DNA of 64,000 bases. It comes from Bradyrhizobium sp. 170 (lineage in GTDB: Bacteria > Pseudomonadota > Alphaproteobacteria > Rhizobiales > Xanthobacteraceae). Shown here piece after piece: positions 34,961 through 43,833 of this stretch (within the stretch, counting starts at the first letter, position 1; each line of letters opens with the position of its first letter). The translations under genes were made by a program, and so were the position numbers. Under the pieces are notes generated by a model. That model saw only the letters and a list, made by a program, of their open reading frames with translations, made no database searches and was not told where the DNA came from. The DNA is taken from positions 5,580,001 to 5,644,000 of the forward strand of contig NZ_CP064703.1 of assembly GCF_023101085.1 (NCBI RefSeq), read 5' to 3'.

Positions 34961-35848
34961 ATGGACCTTCGGCGTCTCCGCTATTTCGTTGCCGTAGCCG
35001 AAGAGCGAAGCGTTGGCCGGGCGGCCGTACGCCTGCGCATGGCGCAGCCGCCACTGTCGGTCCAGATCCGCAAATTGGAATCGGAAGTAGGAACGCCGCT
35101 GTTTCGTCGAGGCGCGCGGGGAATGGAGCTGACGGCGGCCGGCCGCGCCTTGCTGTCGCGCGCGCGTGAAGCGCTGGCCCTGACGGCTGAAGGTTTTGAG
35201 GCCGCCCGCGCAGTGGCGGCGGGGCGCCGGGGAAGATTGTCGGTCGGTTACATGTTCGCGCTTGCCCACGCCGTGCTGCCGAGGCTCGTTCCGGAGCTTC
35301 GAAGGTCCCTACCCAAGGTCGATCTGGAGTTCATCGAACTGAGCGCATCGACGCGTGAGGCACGGCTGCTGGATCACAGTGTGACTGTCGCGCTGTGCAT
35401 GCCCGCAATTCGCCACAGCGAGATCGAGGTCTCCACGATCGGAAAGCAGCGATTGATGCTGGCCATGCCGGCCGGCTCGCAGCTGGCGCGCTCGGCGGCC
35501 GTGCCGGTGAGAAAGCTGCAAGGCCGCCCGCTGATAAGTTTACCCGGGCCTGCCGAGGATCCGGCGGCCTCCGTTGTGGCGTCGCTGCTCCGGCGGCATC
35601 AGGTCAGCATGACGGTCGCGAACCGGGTCGAGACGGTGCACTCGGCGCTCAGCCTCGTCCTTGCCGGCGAAGGCATGGCGATCCTTCCCGCCTGCGCCCA
35701 GCTCGGATGCCCGACCGGCGTCGTGTTCCGGCCCTTCCTCGACGCCGACGATGCCATCGACGTCGCGGTTTGCTGGCGCCGGGATTCTCTCAATCCGCTG
35801 GTCCGGAATTTCCTCAAATGCGCGGAAAAGGTGATCCGCTACGCCTGA
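34961..35848 (+). CDS. LysR family regulator, divergent from the amidase gene
   Basis: The 295-residue protein has the N-terminal winged helix-turn-helix (VGRAAVRLRMAQPPLSVQIRKLE, residues 17-40) and a C-terminal ligand-binding domain beginning near residue 90 (GRLSVGYMFALAHAVLPRLVPEL). It is transcribed away from the amidase-transporter operon across a 102-bp gap, the usual LysR arrangement, so it likely activates that operon in response to its substrate. It converges on the last gene of the phn operon. Confidence 0.92.
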   Translation: MDLRRLRYFVAVAEERSVGRAAVRLRMAQPPLSVQIRKLESEVGTPLFRRGARGMELTAAGRALLSRAREALALTAEGFEAARAVAAGRRGRLSVGYMFALAHAVLPRLVPELRRSLPKVDLEFIELSASTREARLLDHSVTVALCMPAIRHSEIEVSTIGKQRLMLAMPAGSQLARSAAVPVRKLQGRPLISLPGPAEDPAASVVASLLRRHQVSMTVANRVETVHSALSLVLAGEGMAILPACAQLGCPTGVVFRPFLDADDAIDVAVCWRRDSLNPLVRNFLKCAEKVIRYA

Positions 35849-35934
35849 CACCATCGGCTTTAAGGTGCCCGCGTCGCTCGTTCTGGATGGCTTACCGTAT
35901 GCCCGCCGCAAGATCGCGACGCGATATCGGCGCA

Positions 35935-36546
35935 TCACCACATCGTCTGCCGCGCGCGCTCCGGCCATTCGCGGTCGTATTTCTCGCCGCCGACGGTGTT
36001 GTCGCTCATCTCGGCGAGGATCTGGCCGGGCGTCGGCAAGCTTCGGGGGTCGACGCGCGTGTCGGGATTCCAGAGATCGGAGCGCACGATGGCGCGCGCG
36101 CACTGGAAGTAAACCTCCTCCGCCGTCATGACGATGACGGTGCGCGGCGCCTTGCCCTCCATCTTGAACGACGCGAGCAGTTCCGGATCGGCCGAGACAT
36201 GCGCGCGGCCGTTGATGCGCAGCGTGCTGCCGGAGCCCGGTATGAGAAACAACAGCGCCACCCTCGGATCGCGCACGATGTTGCGCAGCGAATCGCAGCG
36301 GTTGTTGCCGCGGCGGTCCGGCATCATCAGCGTCTTCTCGTCGTGGACGCGAACGAAGCCCGGCTGGTCGCCACGCGGCGAGCAGTCCAGCCCCTCCGGC
36401 CCGCAGGTTGCGAGCGTCACGAACGGCGACTTGTCCATCAACGCCCGATAGGCCGGCGTGACCCTGTCCGCGACCTTGACGGTCGAGGCATCGTTGGGAA
36501 AGCCGTAGATGGCCTCGAGCTGCTCGATGGTCGCGACAACGGTCAT
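35935..36546 (-). CDS. Pyridoxamine 5'-phosphate oxidase-family FMN-binding protein
   Basis: The 203-residue protein has the split-barrel FMN-binding pattern (LMDKSPFVTLATCGPEGLDCSPRGDQPGFVRVHDEKTLMMPDRRGNNR) of the DR2398-type PPOX family. GAAAGGAAACC precedes the ATG at 36546. It lies 13 bp after phnN in the same direction, so it is probably part of the phn operon, although it is not a standard C-P lyase component. The substrate is unknown. Confidence 0.87.
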   Translation of the reverse strand: MTVVATIEQLEAIYGFPNDASTVKVADRVTPAYRALMDKSPFVTLATCGPEGLDCSPRGDQPGFVRVHDEKTLMMPDRRGNNRCDSLRNIVRDPRVALLFLIPGSGSTLRINGRAHVSADPELLASFKMEGKAPRTVIVMTAEEVYFQCARAIVRSDLWNPDTRVDPRSLPTPGQILAEMSDNTVGGEKYDREWPERARQTMW

Positions 36547-36559
36547 TTCCGGTTTCCTT

Positions 36560-37159
36560 TCAATCGTCCCATTTCTCGCCCTTGATAACGCGGACGAGTT
36601 GGCGGGCATGGTATTCGGCGCTGCTGATATTGACGATGGTCACGTTGGGCGCGGCCGATGCGTCCTCGACCGTGCGGCGCAGGCGGTTTTCGACCATGCC
36701 GTCGCTGCTTCGTGCGCGCATTGCAATCCGTTCGGCCAGAACGTCTGGCGGCGCGGTGATTGAAATCACCACCACGTCGGCATAGGCGCGGCGCATCGCA
36801 CCGATCACCGTGCGCGACACGTTGGCAACAATGGTGCGTCCGGCGCGGATTTCGTCGTCGATCGCGCGCGACAGCGCGTAGCAATGGCCGTGGGCTTCCC
36901 AGTGCATGGCGTAGTCGCCACGCATCAACGCCTCCTGAAACGTGCCGATGCTGGCCTCCTGGTTTTCCTCCGATGCCGACGCTTCGCGCGTAATCACACG
37001 CCGTGGAAACACGATGTTGCGATCATCGGCACAGGCTGCCCTGGCAAGGCTCAGCAGCGTATCTTTGCCCGCGCCGCTTGGGCCGACCACGAGCACCAAC
37101 CGGCCCGGCCCGATGGCAGCGGTCTGATCTGCTGTTGTGGTCGTCAGCGTCTCCGTCAT
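36560..37159 (-). CDS. phnN: Ribose 1,5-bisphosphate phosphokinase PhnN
   Basis: PhnN phosphorylates ribose 1,5-bisphosphate to PRPP, the last step that returns the ribose from C-P lyase metabolism. The 199-residue guanylate-kinase-like protein has the P-loop GPSGAGKDT near residue 27 and the family's RVITR and HWEAHGHCYAL stretches. Its start overlaps the phnM stop (ATGA). Confidence 0.94.
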   Translation of the reverse strand: MTETLTTTTADQTAAIGPGRLVLVVGPSGAGKDTLLSLARAACADDRNIVFPRRVITREASASEENQEASIGTFQEALMRGDYAMHWEAHGHCYALSRAIDDEIRAGRTIVANVSRTVIGAMRRAYADVVVISITAPPDVLAERIAMRARSSDGMVENRLRRTVEDASAAPNVTIVNISSAEYHARQLVRVIKGEKWDD

Positions 37160-38310
37160 GCGACCCGCCGCCCTTCGCGCCAGACACTGCGCACCACCGG
37201 AATGTTGCGCGCGACATGCACCCGGATCAAGTCGGCGCGCTTGCCGGGCGCGATCTCGCCACGGTCCGCAAGGCCCACGGCTTCGGCCGGCGTTTTTGTC
37301 ACCGTGCGAACGGCCGACGCCAGATCGATCGCGGGCGCGTGTCGCGGCAACTGCAGTGCGGCCATCAACAGGCTCGAGGGGATGTAGTCGGACGACAGGA
37401 TATCCAACAATCCTTCGCGGGCGAGATCGATGGCGGCGATGTTGCCGGAATGCGAACCGCCACGGACCACGTTCGGCGCTCCCATCAGAATGCCGATGCC
37501 GGCCTGATGCAGCCCACGCGCGGCTTCCATCGTGGTCGGAAACTCCGCCACCGAAACGCGATCCTGGATCGCGTCAGCGACATTTTCTTCGGTCGTATCG
37601 TCGTGGCTGGCGAGCGGGATTTCATATTGATGCGCAAGGGCCACGATTTCGCGCATGTTGCTCGCAGCATACGTCTTCTGATAGTGGAAGCGCTTCTCGA
37701 ACAGCGCATCGAGTTCGGCGTTGGTCTTGCCGCCCCCCTTGCCGCGATAATAGTCGCGCAGCTTGACCTCGTCGCGGAACTGGCGCTGCCCCGGCGTGTG
37801 GTCCATCAGCGACATCAGCCGCACGTCCGGCCGGTCGATCAATTCCCTGGCTTCCTCGACCACGCTGGGCATCGGGATTTCACAGCGCAGGTGCAGGAAG
37901 TGATCGGCACGAAGCAGGTTAGCGTCGCGCGCGGATGTGATCGCCTCCGCCAGCACGCCTGCCCTGCCGTCAACCTCCTCGGCGCCATCCTCGCGCCAGA
38001 CCCGCAGCGAATCCAGCACGGTGGTGATGCCGGAGGTGGCCAACTGCCCGTCGTAGGAAACCACCGCCGCGATCGGATCCCAGAATACTTTCGGACGCGG
38101 CACATAGTGCATTTCGAGATGGTCGGTGTGCAGCTCGATCAGGCCGGGCATGATCAGGTCGCCGCCGGCGTCCTCGCTGCCTGACGGCGCACTGCCCTCG
38201 CCGTATTCGGCGATGCGGCCATCGGCGAACGCGACCCAGCCGCGCTCGATCACGCGATCTGCCAGCACGATGCGGGCGTTGCCGAGGATGGTTTCGTGCT
38301 TCGAAGTCAT
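37156..38310 (-). CDS. phnM: Alpha-D-ribose 1-methylphosphonate 5-triphosphate diphosphatase PhnM
   Basis: PhnM removes pyrophosphate from the triphosphate intermediate before C-P bond cleavage. The 384-residue amidohydrolase-fold protein has the metal-binding LIELHTDHLEMH motif, HDDTTEE and [14 protein letters not shown]. The ATG at 38310 has GGAAGAA upstream. It lies between phnL (14 bp) and phnN (4-bp overlap). A second, more divergent PhnM-type gene lies at 48327. Confidence 0.95.
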   Translation of the reverse strand: MTSKHETILGNARIVLADRVIERGWVAFADGRIAEYGEGSAPSGSEDAGGDLIMPGLIELHTDHLEMHYVPRPKVFWDPIAAVVSYDGQLATSGITTVLDSLRVWREDGAEEVDGRAGVLAEAITSARDANLLRADHFLHLRCEIPMPSVVEEARELIDRPDVRLMSLMDHTPGQRQFRDEVKLRDYYRGKGGGKTNAELDALFEKRFHYQKTYAASNMREIVALAHQYEIPLASHDDTTEENVADAIQDRVSVAEFPTTMEAARGLHQAGIGILMGAPNVVRGGSHSGNIAAIDLAREGLLDILSSDYIPSSLLMAALQLPRHAPAIDLASAVRTVTKTPAEAVGLADRGEIAPGKRADLIRVHVARNIPVVRSVWREGRRVA

Positions 38311-38324
38311 CTCACATTCTTCCT

Positions 38325-39035
38325 TCATGCCGCGGCGGCAAATGATGTCACGTCGACGATCCGGTCAGCGATCAGATGGCGAATTTCATCGTCATGGACG
38401 ATCGCCACCATCGCAACGCCCTGACGCTTCTTCTCTTCAATCAACTCGACGACGACCGCGCGATTGGCAGCGTCGAGCGAGGCGGTCGGTTCATCCAGCA
38501 ATAAAATCGGCAGGTCCGAGATGAAACCATGCGCAATGTTGACCCGCTGCTGCTCGCCGCCGGAGAACGTCGATGGCGGCAGTCCCCACAGCCGCTCGGG
38601 AATGTTGAGGCGGCGCAGCAGCGCGCCCGCCTGCTCGCGAGCTTCCGCGCGTGCAGATCCGTTCGCAATCAAGGGCTCCGCCACCACATCGATGGTGGCG
38701 ACCCGCGGCACCGCACGCAGGAACTGGCTGACATAGCCGATGGTCGAGCGGCGCACGCTGAGCACCTGCCGCGGCTCGGCCGTGGCAAGATCGATCACCG
38801 TGCCTCGGTGCCGGATGCCGATCCGCCCCGCATCGCAGCGGTAATTGCCGAAGATCATTTTCAGGATCGAGGATTTGCCGGCGCCTGATGGGCCTGACAG
38901 CACCACGCATTCGCCTGATACAACATGGAACGAGACGCCGCGTACCACGGGCAACTCGACGCCGCCCTGCAGATGCATGGTGAAGGTCTTTTCGGCGTTG
39001 GTGATGTCGATCATCGCAGTCATTGGCGCGCTCAT
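38325..39035 (-). CDS. phnL: Phosphonate C-P lyase system ATP-binding protein PhnL
   Basis: The 236-residue ABC-type ATPase carries Walker A GPSGAGKSS, signature FSGGEQQR, and Walker B LPILLLDEPTASLD. PhnL and PhnK associate with the C-P lyase core complex rather than with a membrane transporter. Its start overlaps the phnK stop by 4 bp. Confidence 0.94.
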   Translation of the reverse strand: MSAPMTAMIDITNAEKTFTMHLQGGVELPVVRGVSFHVVSGECVVLSGPSGAGKSSILKMIFGNYRCDAGRIGIRHRGTVIDLATAEPRQVLSVRRSTIGYVSQFLRAVPRVATIDVVAEPLIANGSARAEAREQAGALLRRLNIPERLWGLPPSTFSGGEQQRVNIAHGFISDLPILLLDEPTASLDAANRAVVVELIEEKKRQGVAMVAIVHDDEIRHLIADRIVDVTSFAAAA

Positions 39036-39832
39036 GCCGGCAAAATCGAGGAAACGAGCAATTGGGTGTAGGGCTCGCGGGGATCGTCGAGCACCTGATC
39101 GGTCAGGCCGGTTTCGATGACACGACCGCCCTTCATCACCATCACGCGATGCGACAGCAGCCGCGCCACGGCGAGATCATGGGTGACGACGATGGCGGCA
39201 AGCCCGAGCTCGTTGACGAGATTGCGCATCAGATCGAGCAGACGCGCCTGCACCGAGACGTCGAGCCCGCCGGTCGGCTCGTCCATGAACACCAGGCGCG
39301 GCTCGGTCACCAGATTGCGCGCGATCTGCAGCCGCTGCCGCATGCCGCCCGAATAGGTCCGCGGCGCGTCGTCGATGCGCGCGGTATCAATCTCGACCCG
39401 CTCCAGCCAGGACGAGGCGGTATCGCGGATGCGGCCGTAGTGATTCCAGCCCACCGCCATCAGCCGCTCGCCGACATTGGCGCCGGCCGAAACCGCCATC
39501 CGCAGGCCCAGCGCGGGGTCCTGATGCACATAGCCCCAGTCGGTGCGGAACAGAAAACGGCGCTCTGCCTCACCCAACGCGGCCAGATCGCGCAACGCGC
39601 CATCGCGCATCCGGTACGACACGCAGCCGGCGCTCGGCGCGAGTTGCGCCGACAACAGTTGCAAGAGCGTCGACTTGCCCGATCCGGACTCACCGACGAC
39701 CGCCAGCACCTCGCCGGGGTAGAGCGCAAAGGATACGTCGCGGCAGGCGGTCAGCCGACCGTAGGTCTTGCCAACGTGATCTGCGACCAGAAGCGGCTCG
39801 TCGTTCTGCACCGGATTTCTCGGCTCAGCCAT
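39032..39832 (-). CDS. phnK: Phosphonate C-P lyase system protein PhnK
   Basis: The 266-residue ATPase has Walker A GESGSGKST, signature YSGGMRQR and Walker B LVFMDEPTGGLDVS. In Escherichia coli, PhnK docks on the PhnGHIJ core and is needed for C-P lyase activity. The ATG at 39832 overlaps the end of phnJ by 8 bp; a longer frame upstream lies entirely within phnJ. Confidence 0.94.
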   Translation of the reverse strand: MAEPRNPVQNDEPLLVADHVGKTYGRLTACRDVSFALYPGEVLAVVGESGSGKSTLLQLLSAQLAPSAGCVSYRMRDGALRDLAALGEAERRFLFRTDWGYVHQDPALGLRMAVSAGANVGERLMAVGWNHYGRIRDTASSWLERVEIDTARIDDAPRTYSGGMRQRLQIARNLVTEPRLVFMDEPTGGLDVSVQARLLDLMRNLVNELGLAAIVVTHDLAVARLLSHRVMVMKGGRVIETGLTDQVLDDPREPYTQLLVSSILPA

Positions 39833-40709
39833 GCGCCCTCTCCCTGTGCGGCGTGGCGCTCTCACTGCCGCGATGGCCGGCCTGCTGACGCTGCTCGCAG
39901 TAATCGGTGTCGGAACAGACGAACATTCGCCCGCCCTTGTCATCGGTGACGATTTCGTCGAGGTAGGAATCGCCGGCGCCACATAGCGCGCAGGGTGCGT
40001 CGAAGCGGTAGCGCGTGAACGGGTGGTCCTCGAAATCGAGCGACACCACATTGGTATGCGGCGGAATCGCATAGATGCGCTTTTCGCGCCCCGCGCCGAA
40101 CAGTTGCAACGCCGGGCAATTGTCCATCTTCGGATTGTCGAATTTCGGCGTCGGCGACGGGTCCATCACATAGCGCGCATTCACCTTCACCGGATAGGCG
40201 TAGGAAGTCGCGATATGGCCGAAGCGCGCGATATCCTCGTACAGCTTGACATGCATCAGGCCATACTCGCCGAGCGCATGCATGCGCCGCGTCTCGGTCT
40301 CGCGCGGCTCCAGGAACCGCAGCGGCTCAGGGATCGGCACCTGATAGACCAGCACCTGTCCCGCATGCAGCGGCGCTTCGGGAATCCGGTGCCGGGTCTG
40401 GATCACGGTGGCATCCGCCGTCGACGTGGTGGTCGCGACACCGGCCGTCTTGCCGAAGAATTTCCGGATCGAGATCGCGTTGGTGGTGTCGTCGGAACCC
40501 TGGTCGATCACCTTCAGCACGTCATCAGGGCCGAGGATCGCCGCCGTCACCTGCACGCCGCCGGTGCCCCAGCCATAGGGCATCGGCATCTCGCGGCTGG
40601 CGAACGGCACCTGATAGCCGGGGATCGCGATCGCTTTGAGGATCGCGCGGCGGATCATCCGTTTCGTTTGCTCGTCGAGATAGGCAAAATTGTAAGCCGG
40701 CGCGTTCAT
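39825..40709 (-). CDS. phnJ: Carbon-phosphorus lyase PhnJ, radical SAM enzyme
   Basis: PhnJ cleaves the C-P bond of ribose 1-alkylphosphonate 5-phosphate. The 294-residue protein shows the cluster-binding cysteines with C-x2-C-x21-C-x5-C spacing at Cys240, Cys243, Cys265 and Cys271. It also has the conserved CPALQLFGAGREKRIYAIPP block. Cys271 corresponds to the thiyl-radical cysteine of the E. coli enzyme. The start overlaps the phnI stop by 4 bp. All recognised catalytic residues are intact. Confidence 0.97.
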   Translation of the reverse strand: MNAPAYNFAYLDEQTKRMIRRAILKAIAIPGYQVPFASREMPMPYGWGTGGVQVTAAILGPDDVLKVIDQGSDDTTNAISIRKFFGKTAGVATTTSTADATVIQTRHRIPEAPLHAGQVLVYQVPIPEPLRFLEPRETETRRMHALGEYGLMHVKLYEDIARFGHIATSYAYPVKVNARYVMDPSPTPKFDNPKMDNCPALQLFGAGREKRIYAIPPHTNVVSLDFEDHPFTRYRFDAPCALCGAGDSYLDEIVTDDKGGRMFVCSDTDYCEQRQQAGHRGSESATPHRERAHG

Positions 40710-41809
40710 TCGGCGGCCTCTTGCATTTGCGGGCCCTCATTAGCCTCGGCAAACTCCTTGCGCAATTTTCGCAGCAGGCCGAGTTCGGACTGGAAATCGA
40801 CGTAGTGCGGCAGCTTGAGATGCTCGACGAAGCCGGTCGCCTGCACATTGTCCGAGTGCGACATCACGAATTCCTCGTCCTGGCCGGGCGCGATCACCTC
40901 CTCACCGAGCTCGCGGGCGCGCAGGCTGCGATCGACCAGCGCCATCGACATGGTCTTGCGCTCGCTTTGCCCGAACGCCAGGCCATAGCCGCGCGTAAAA
41001 CACGGCGCTTCCGTCGCCGAGCCCTTGAACTGGTTGACCATCTGGCATTCCGTCAGCGCGACCGAACCGAGTGGAACGGCAAAGCCGGCATCCTCGGCCA
41101 TGAATTCAACCTCCACCTCGCCGAACCTGATCTCGCCGGCAAAGGGATGGTTGCGGCCATAGCCGCGCTGCGAGGAATATCCGAGCGCCAGCAGAAAACC
41201 CTCATCGGCGCGCGCCAGGTTTTGCAGGCGCAGATCGCGGTCCGCTGGGAAATTTAGCGGCTCGCGCGTCAGGTCACCGACGGGAGCGTCAGCATCCGCG
41301 ACCGGCGACGGCTCGATCAGTCCGTCACGGCCCAGAATATCGGTCACGCGCGGGGTCGCTGCGGCAGAAGCATCCCCTGTCGCGGGAGCCTCGGGCGCTA
41401 AACCCTCGGCGAGCTGGGGGTCGAGCAGGCGATGGGTGTAGTCGAAGGTGGGACCAAGAATCTGTCCACCCGGAATATCCTTGAACGTCGACGAAATCCG
41501 TCGCTGCACCCGCATCGCGCCGGTGTCCACTGACTCGGTCGCGCCGAAGCGCGGCAGCGTGGCGCGGAACGCCCGGACCAGGAAGATCGCCTCGATCAGG
41601 TCACCGCGCGCCTGCTTGATGGCCAGCGCCGCAAGTTCGCGGTCGTAGAGCGAGCCCTCGGTCATGACGCGGTCGACGCCGAGCGAAAGCTGCTCGGATA
41701 TCTGAGCCAGCGACAGTTCGGGAACGTCGCGGTCGCCGCGCCGCTCATGCGCCAGCAGTCGATGGGCGTTCTCTATGGCGCGCTCGCCTCCCTTGACGGC
41801 AACGTACAT
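40706..41809 (-). CDS. phnI: Phosphonate C-P lyase core component PhnI
   Basis: PhnI, with G, H and L, attaches the phosphonate to the C1 of ATP ribose, displacing adenine. The 367-residue protein has the family start MYVAVKGGERAIENAH and conserved ALGYSSQRGYGRNHPFAGEIRFGEVEVEF and FVMSHSDNVQATGFVEHLKLPHYVDFQ blocks. It lies between phnH (2 bp) and phnJ (overlap). Confidence 0.96.
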   Translation of the reverse strand: MYVAVKGGERAIENAHRLLAHERRGDRDVPELSLAQISEQLSLGVDRVMTEGSLYDRELAALAIKQARGDLIEAIFLVRAFRATLPRFGATESVDTGAMRVQRRISSTFKDIPGGQILGPTFDYTHRLLDPQLAEGLAPEAPATGDASAAATPRVTDILGRDGLIEPSPVADADAPVGDLTREPLNFPADRDLRLQNLARADEGFLLALGYSSQRGYGRNHPFAGEIRFGEVEVEFMAEDAGFAVPLGSVALTECQMVNQFKGSATEAPCFTRGYGLAFGQSERKTMSMALVDRSLRARELGEEVIAPGQDEEFVMSHSDNVQATGFVEHLKLPHYVDFQSELGLLRKLRKEFAEANEGPQMQEAAE

Positions 41810-41811
41810 GG

Positions 41812-42417
41812 TCAGCCTCCCCTCATGAGCCGTGTCGTGCGCGGTATGGCAACGACGGCATCGTCATGAACCAGCACGACATCGATGCCGCGTGGAAACA
41901 GTACGGCGTTTATGGTCACCCGCTCGAACAGATCCCTCGGCTGGATCAAAGCGCGGAGTGCCGTCGTGCCGTCGATGCCGGGGCCCTGCAACTCGACAAC
42001 GGAGCCATCCGTCAGGCTTTCGACCTGCAGGATCAACGTCGTCGAACGATCCGGATATTCATTGCTGCCGAACGCGAAGCGATCGAGCGACGGAAGGTTT
42101 TGGGGATCGCCTACCAGCGCGAAACCGGCAATCGACGAATCCGCAACGACCGGCGCGCTGGTGTGGAACTTGAGCCACTTGGCGACATCAGCCGTCGCCG
42201 ACATTCGGCCGTCGAGCCAGACCGGCGTATCGTGATCGAACAAGGTCAGCGCAATCGCGGCGGTGCCGCGCATCATCCCACCCGGCGCGCCGGCCGCGGA
42301 CGCGATACGCTGAATGCTGCCCGGACGCGCCATCGCATCCATGACGGTCCGGAAGGTCGATTGCGCCGACAACACCTTGTCGGCAAATCCTGCGGGCAGT
42401 TCGGCAACGCTCGTCAT
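41812..42417 (-). CDS. phnH: Phosphonate C-P lyase core component PhnH
   Basis: The 201-residue protein has the PhnH pattern (AQSTFRTVMDAMARPGSIQ near the start and LELQGPGIDG-like VVELQGPGIDGT later). It forms part of the PhnGHIJ core. The ATG at 42417 follows the phnG stop by 1 bp, with GAGGG upstream; a GTG at 42429 is possible but overlaps phnG. Confidence 0.94.
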   Translation of the reverse strand: MTSVAELPAGFADKVLSAQSTFRTVMDAMARPGSIQRIASAAGAPGGMMRGTAAIALTLFDHDTPVWLDGRMSATADVAKWLKFHTSAPVVADSSIAGFALVGDPQNLPSLDRFAFGSNEYPDRSTTLILQVESLTDGSVVELQGPGIDGTTALRALIQPRDLFERVTINAVLFPRGIDVVLVHDDAVVAIPRTTRLMRGG

Positions 42418-42418
42418 G

Positions 42419-42895
42419 TCAGCCCTCACCCCGCACCAGCGTGTAGAAATCGACCCGCGTTGCAGCGGCCTCCGCGACCTTGCGGTTTTGCCTTTCGATC
42501 ATCGCCGTATGCAACGGCGCGACGACTTGGGTTTCGATTGCGCCGGCGAGTTCAGCCGACTGCACCATGGCATCGCACAGCGCGATCAGCCTGGCCTTCT
42601 GGTGGTCTCGGCCCAGCGTGTAGCCGAATCCGACCTCGCCGGTCGACAGCCGCACCGCGGCGCGCGACACCGTTGCCTCGCCGAGGTTGAACGGCGCGCC
42701 GTCGCCTCCGACGCGGCCGCGCACCATGACGAGCCCATTCTCGGGCTCGCGCAGGTCTTCGTGCGCTGGCAACGCCACCGTCGCGAGATGCCCTTCTATG
42801 TCGGCCGTTGCGGAATGAGCCAGCACTGCCATCACGGCCTTGCGCCGCGCCTGGGCGCCGTGTTCGTCTGCCAGACTTTCGTTACTCGCCATCAT
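42419..42895 (-). CDS. phnG: Phosphonate C-P lyase core component PhnG
   Basis: The 158-residue PhnG carries the conserved GLVMVRGRVGGDGAPFNLGEATVSRAAVRL and GYTLGRDHQKARLIALCDA blocks. It is the first gene of a leftward operon phnGHIJKLMN plus the PPOX gene. The promoter region holds a Pho box and a perfect operator palindrome. Two adjacent ATG codons (42895 and 42892) could both serve. Confidence 0.95.
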   Translation of the reverse strand: MMASNESLADEHGAQARRKAVMAVLAHSATADIEGHLATVALPAHEDLREPENGLVMVRGRVGGDGAPFNLGEATVSRAAVRLSTGEVGFGYTLGRDHQKARLIALCDAMVQSAELAGAIETQVVAPLHTAMIERQNRKVAEAAATRVDFYTLVRGEG

Positions 42896-42912
42896 ATCGG
42901 CCTTGCCGGAAT

Positions 42913-42940
42913 CAAGTTGTCTATGATACTAGACAACTTG
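42913..42940. promoter_or_regulatory. Perfect operator palindrome, likely PhnF site
   Basis: CAAGTTGTCTA (42913-42923) and TAGACAACTTG (42930-42940) are perfect 11-bp inverted arms with a 6-bp centre, 17 bp upstream of the phnG start. On the minus strand a TAGTAT element that could be the -10 box lies inside it. GntR/UTRA repressors such as PhnF bind this kind of TNGTCTAGACNA-type palindrome. Assignment to PhnF is by position. Confidence 0.8.
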
Positions 42941-42953
42941 ATAACGAAGCGCC

Positions 42954-42971
42954 ATGACGATTTCGTGACAC
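42954..42971 (-). promoter_or_regulatory. Pho box upstream of phnG
   Basis: On the minus strand the sequence reads GTGTCAC, 4 bp, TCGTCAT, close to the PhoB consensus of CTGTCAT heptamers spaced 11 bp. It lies 13 bp upstream of the PhnF-type palindrome, consistent with PhoB activation under phosphate starvation and PhnF repression acting on one promoter. Confidence 0.6.
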
Positions 42972-43005
42972 CGAGGTGATTTTTGCCGATGCCCCATTTC
43001 GTTCC

Positions 43006-43734
43006 ATGAGCATCCAGGACGCGCCCTCCGGCGTTGCGCTGTGGCGGCAGGTCGCCGACGGCATCGAGCGCGGCATCGCCGACGGCCGCTTTGTCGCCGG
43101 CGAAAAGCTGCCGGGCGAGATCGAGATCGCCGAGACCTACCGGGTCAACCGCCACACCGTTCGCCGGGCGCTCGCCACGCTCGCCGAACGCGGCCTGGTG
43201 CGCGCCGAGCGCGGCAGCGGCACCTATGTCGAGACCCGGCGCCTCGCCTACCCCCTGCGCTCACGGACGCGGTTTTCCGAAATCGTCGGTGCCGGCGGCC
43301 GCGAGCCGCGCGGCCAATTCATCGATGCGGCAGAGGAAGAAGCCACGCGCGAGCTGGCGCGGGAGCTTGGACTGAAGACCGGAGCGTCCCTGATCCGGAT
43401 CGAATCCGTGCGGCTTGCCGACCGCGCGCCGATCTGCGTCAGCACCACGTGGCTTTCGGCGGAACGCTTCCCCGACGCCGGAAAAGTGTTCGCCAATATG
43501 CGCTCGATGACCAAGCTGCTGGCGCATTACGGCATCCGGGATTTTCGCCGCGCCTCGACCCGGATCACCGCCGGTATCGTGGACGGGGCTGACGCCGCGC
43601 GGCTCGACCTCGCGCTCGGACGTCCCGTGCTCGTGGTCGACAGCACCGACGTCGATACGGACGGCACGCCGCTGGTTACCAAACGCTCGCGCTTTGCGGC
43701 GGAGCGCGTCGAGTTTTTGGTGGAGAATAGTTGA
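43006..43734 (+). CDS. phnF: Phosphonate operon GntR/UTRA regulator PhnF
   Basis: The 242-residue regulator has an N-terminal winged helix-turn-helix (ETYRVNRHTVRRALATLAERGLV, near residues 43-65) and a C-terminal UTRA ligand domain (from about residue 90). It diverges from phnG, and the perfect palindrome between them is its likely operator. The ATG at 43006 is chosen for the usual PhnF N-terminus; the upstream in-frame ATG adds ten residues. The effector is unknown but probably a phosphonate or related metabolite. Confidence 0.93.
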   Translation: MSIQDAPSGVALWRQVADGIERGIADGRFVAGEKLPGEIEIAETYRVNRHTVRRALATLAERGLVRAERGSGTYVETRRLAYPLRSRTRFSEIVGAGGREPRGQFIDAAEEEATRELARELGLKTGASLIRIESVRLADRAPICVSTTWLSAERFPDAGKVFANMRSMTKLLAHYGIRDFRRASTRITAGIVDGADAARLDLALGRPVLVVDSTDVDTDGTPLVTKRSRFAAERVEFLVENS

Positions 43735-43739
43735 CGGCT

Positions 43740-43827
43740 CGTAGGGTGGGCAAAGCGAAGCGTGCCCACCATTGACACCAACGATTTCGGTGGGATGGTG
43801 GGCACGCTTCGCTCTGCCCACCCTACG
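43740..43827. repeat. 33-bp inverted repeat, Bradyrhizobium-type extragenic element
   Basis: The arms at 43740-43772 and 43795-43827 are inverted copies with one mismatch. Each contains GTAGGGTGGGC and GAAGCGTGCCCACCAT. This GTAGGGTGGGCAAAGC family is scattered between genes in Bradyrhizobium genomes. It sits exactly between the convergent phnF and phnE2 stops, where it could act as a bidirectional terminator. Confidence 0.8.
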
Positions 43828-43833
43828 GAGCAA

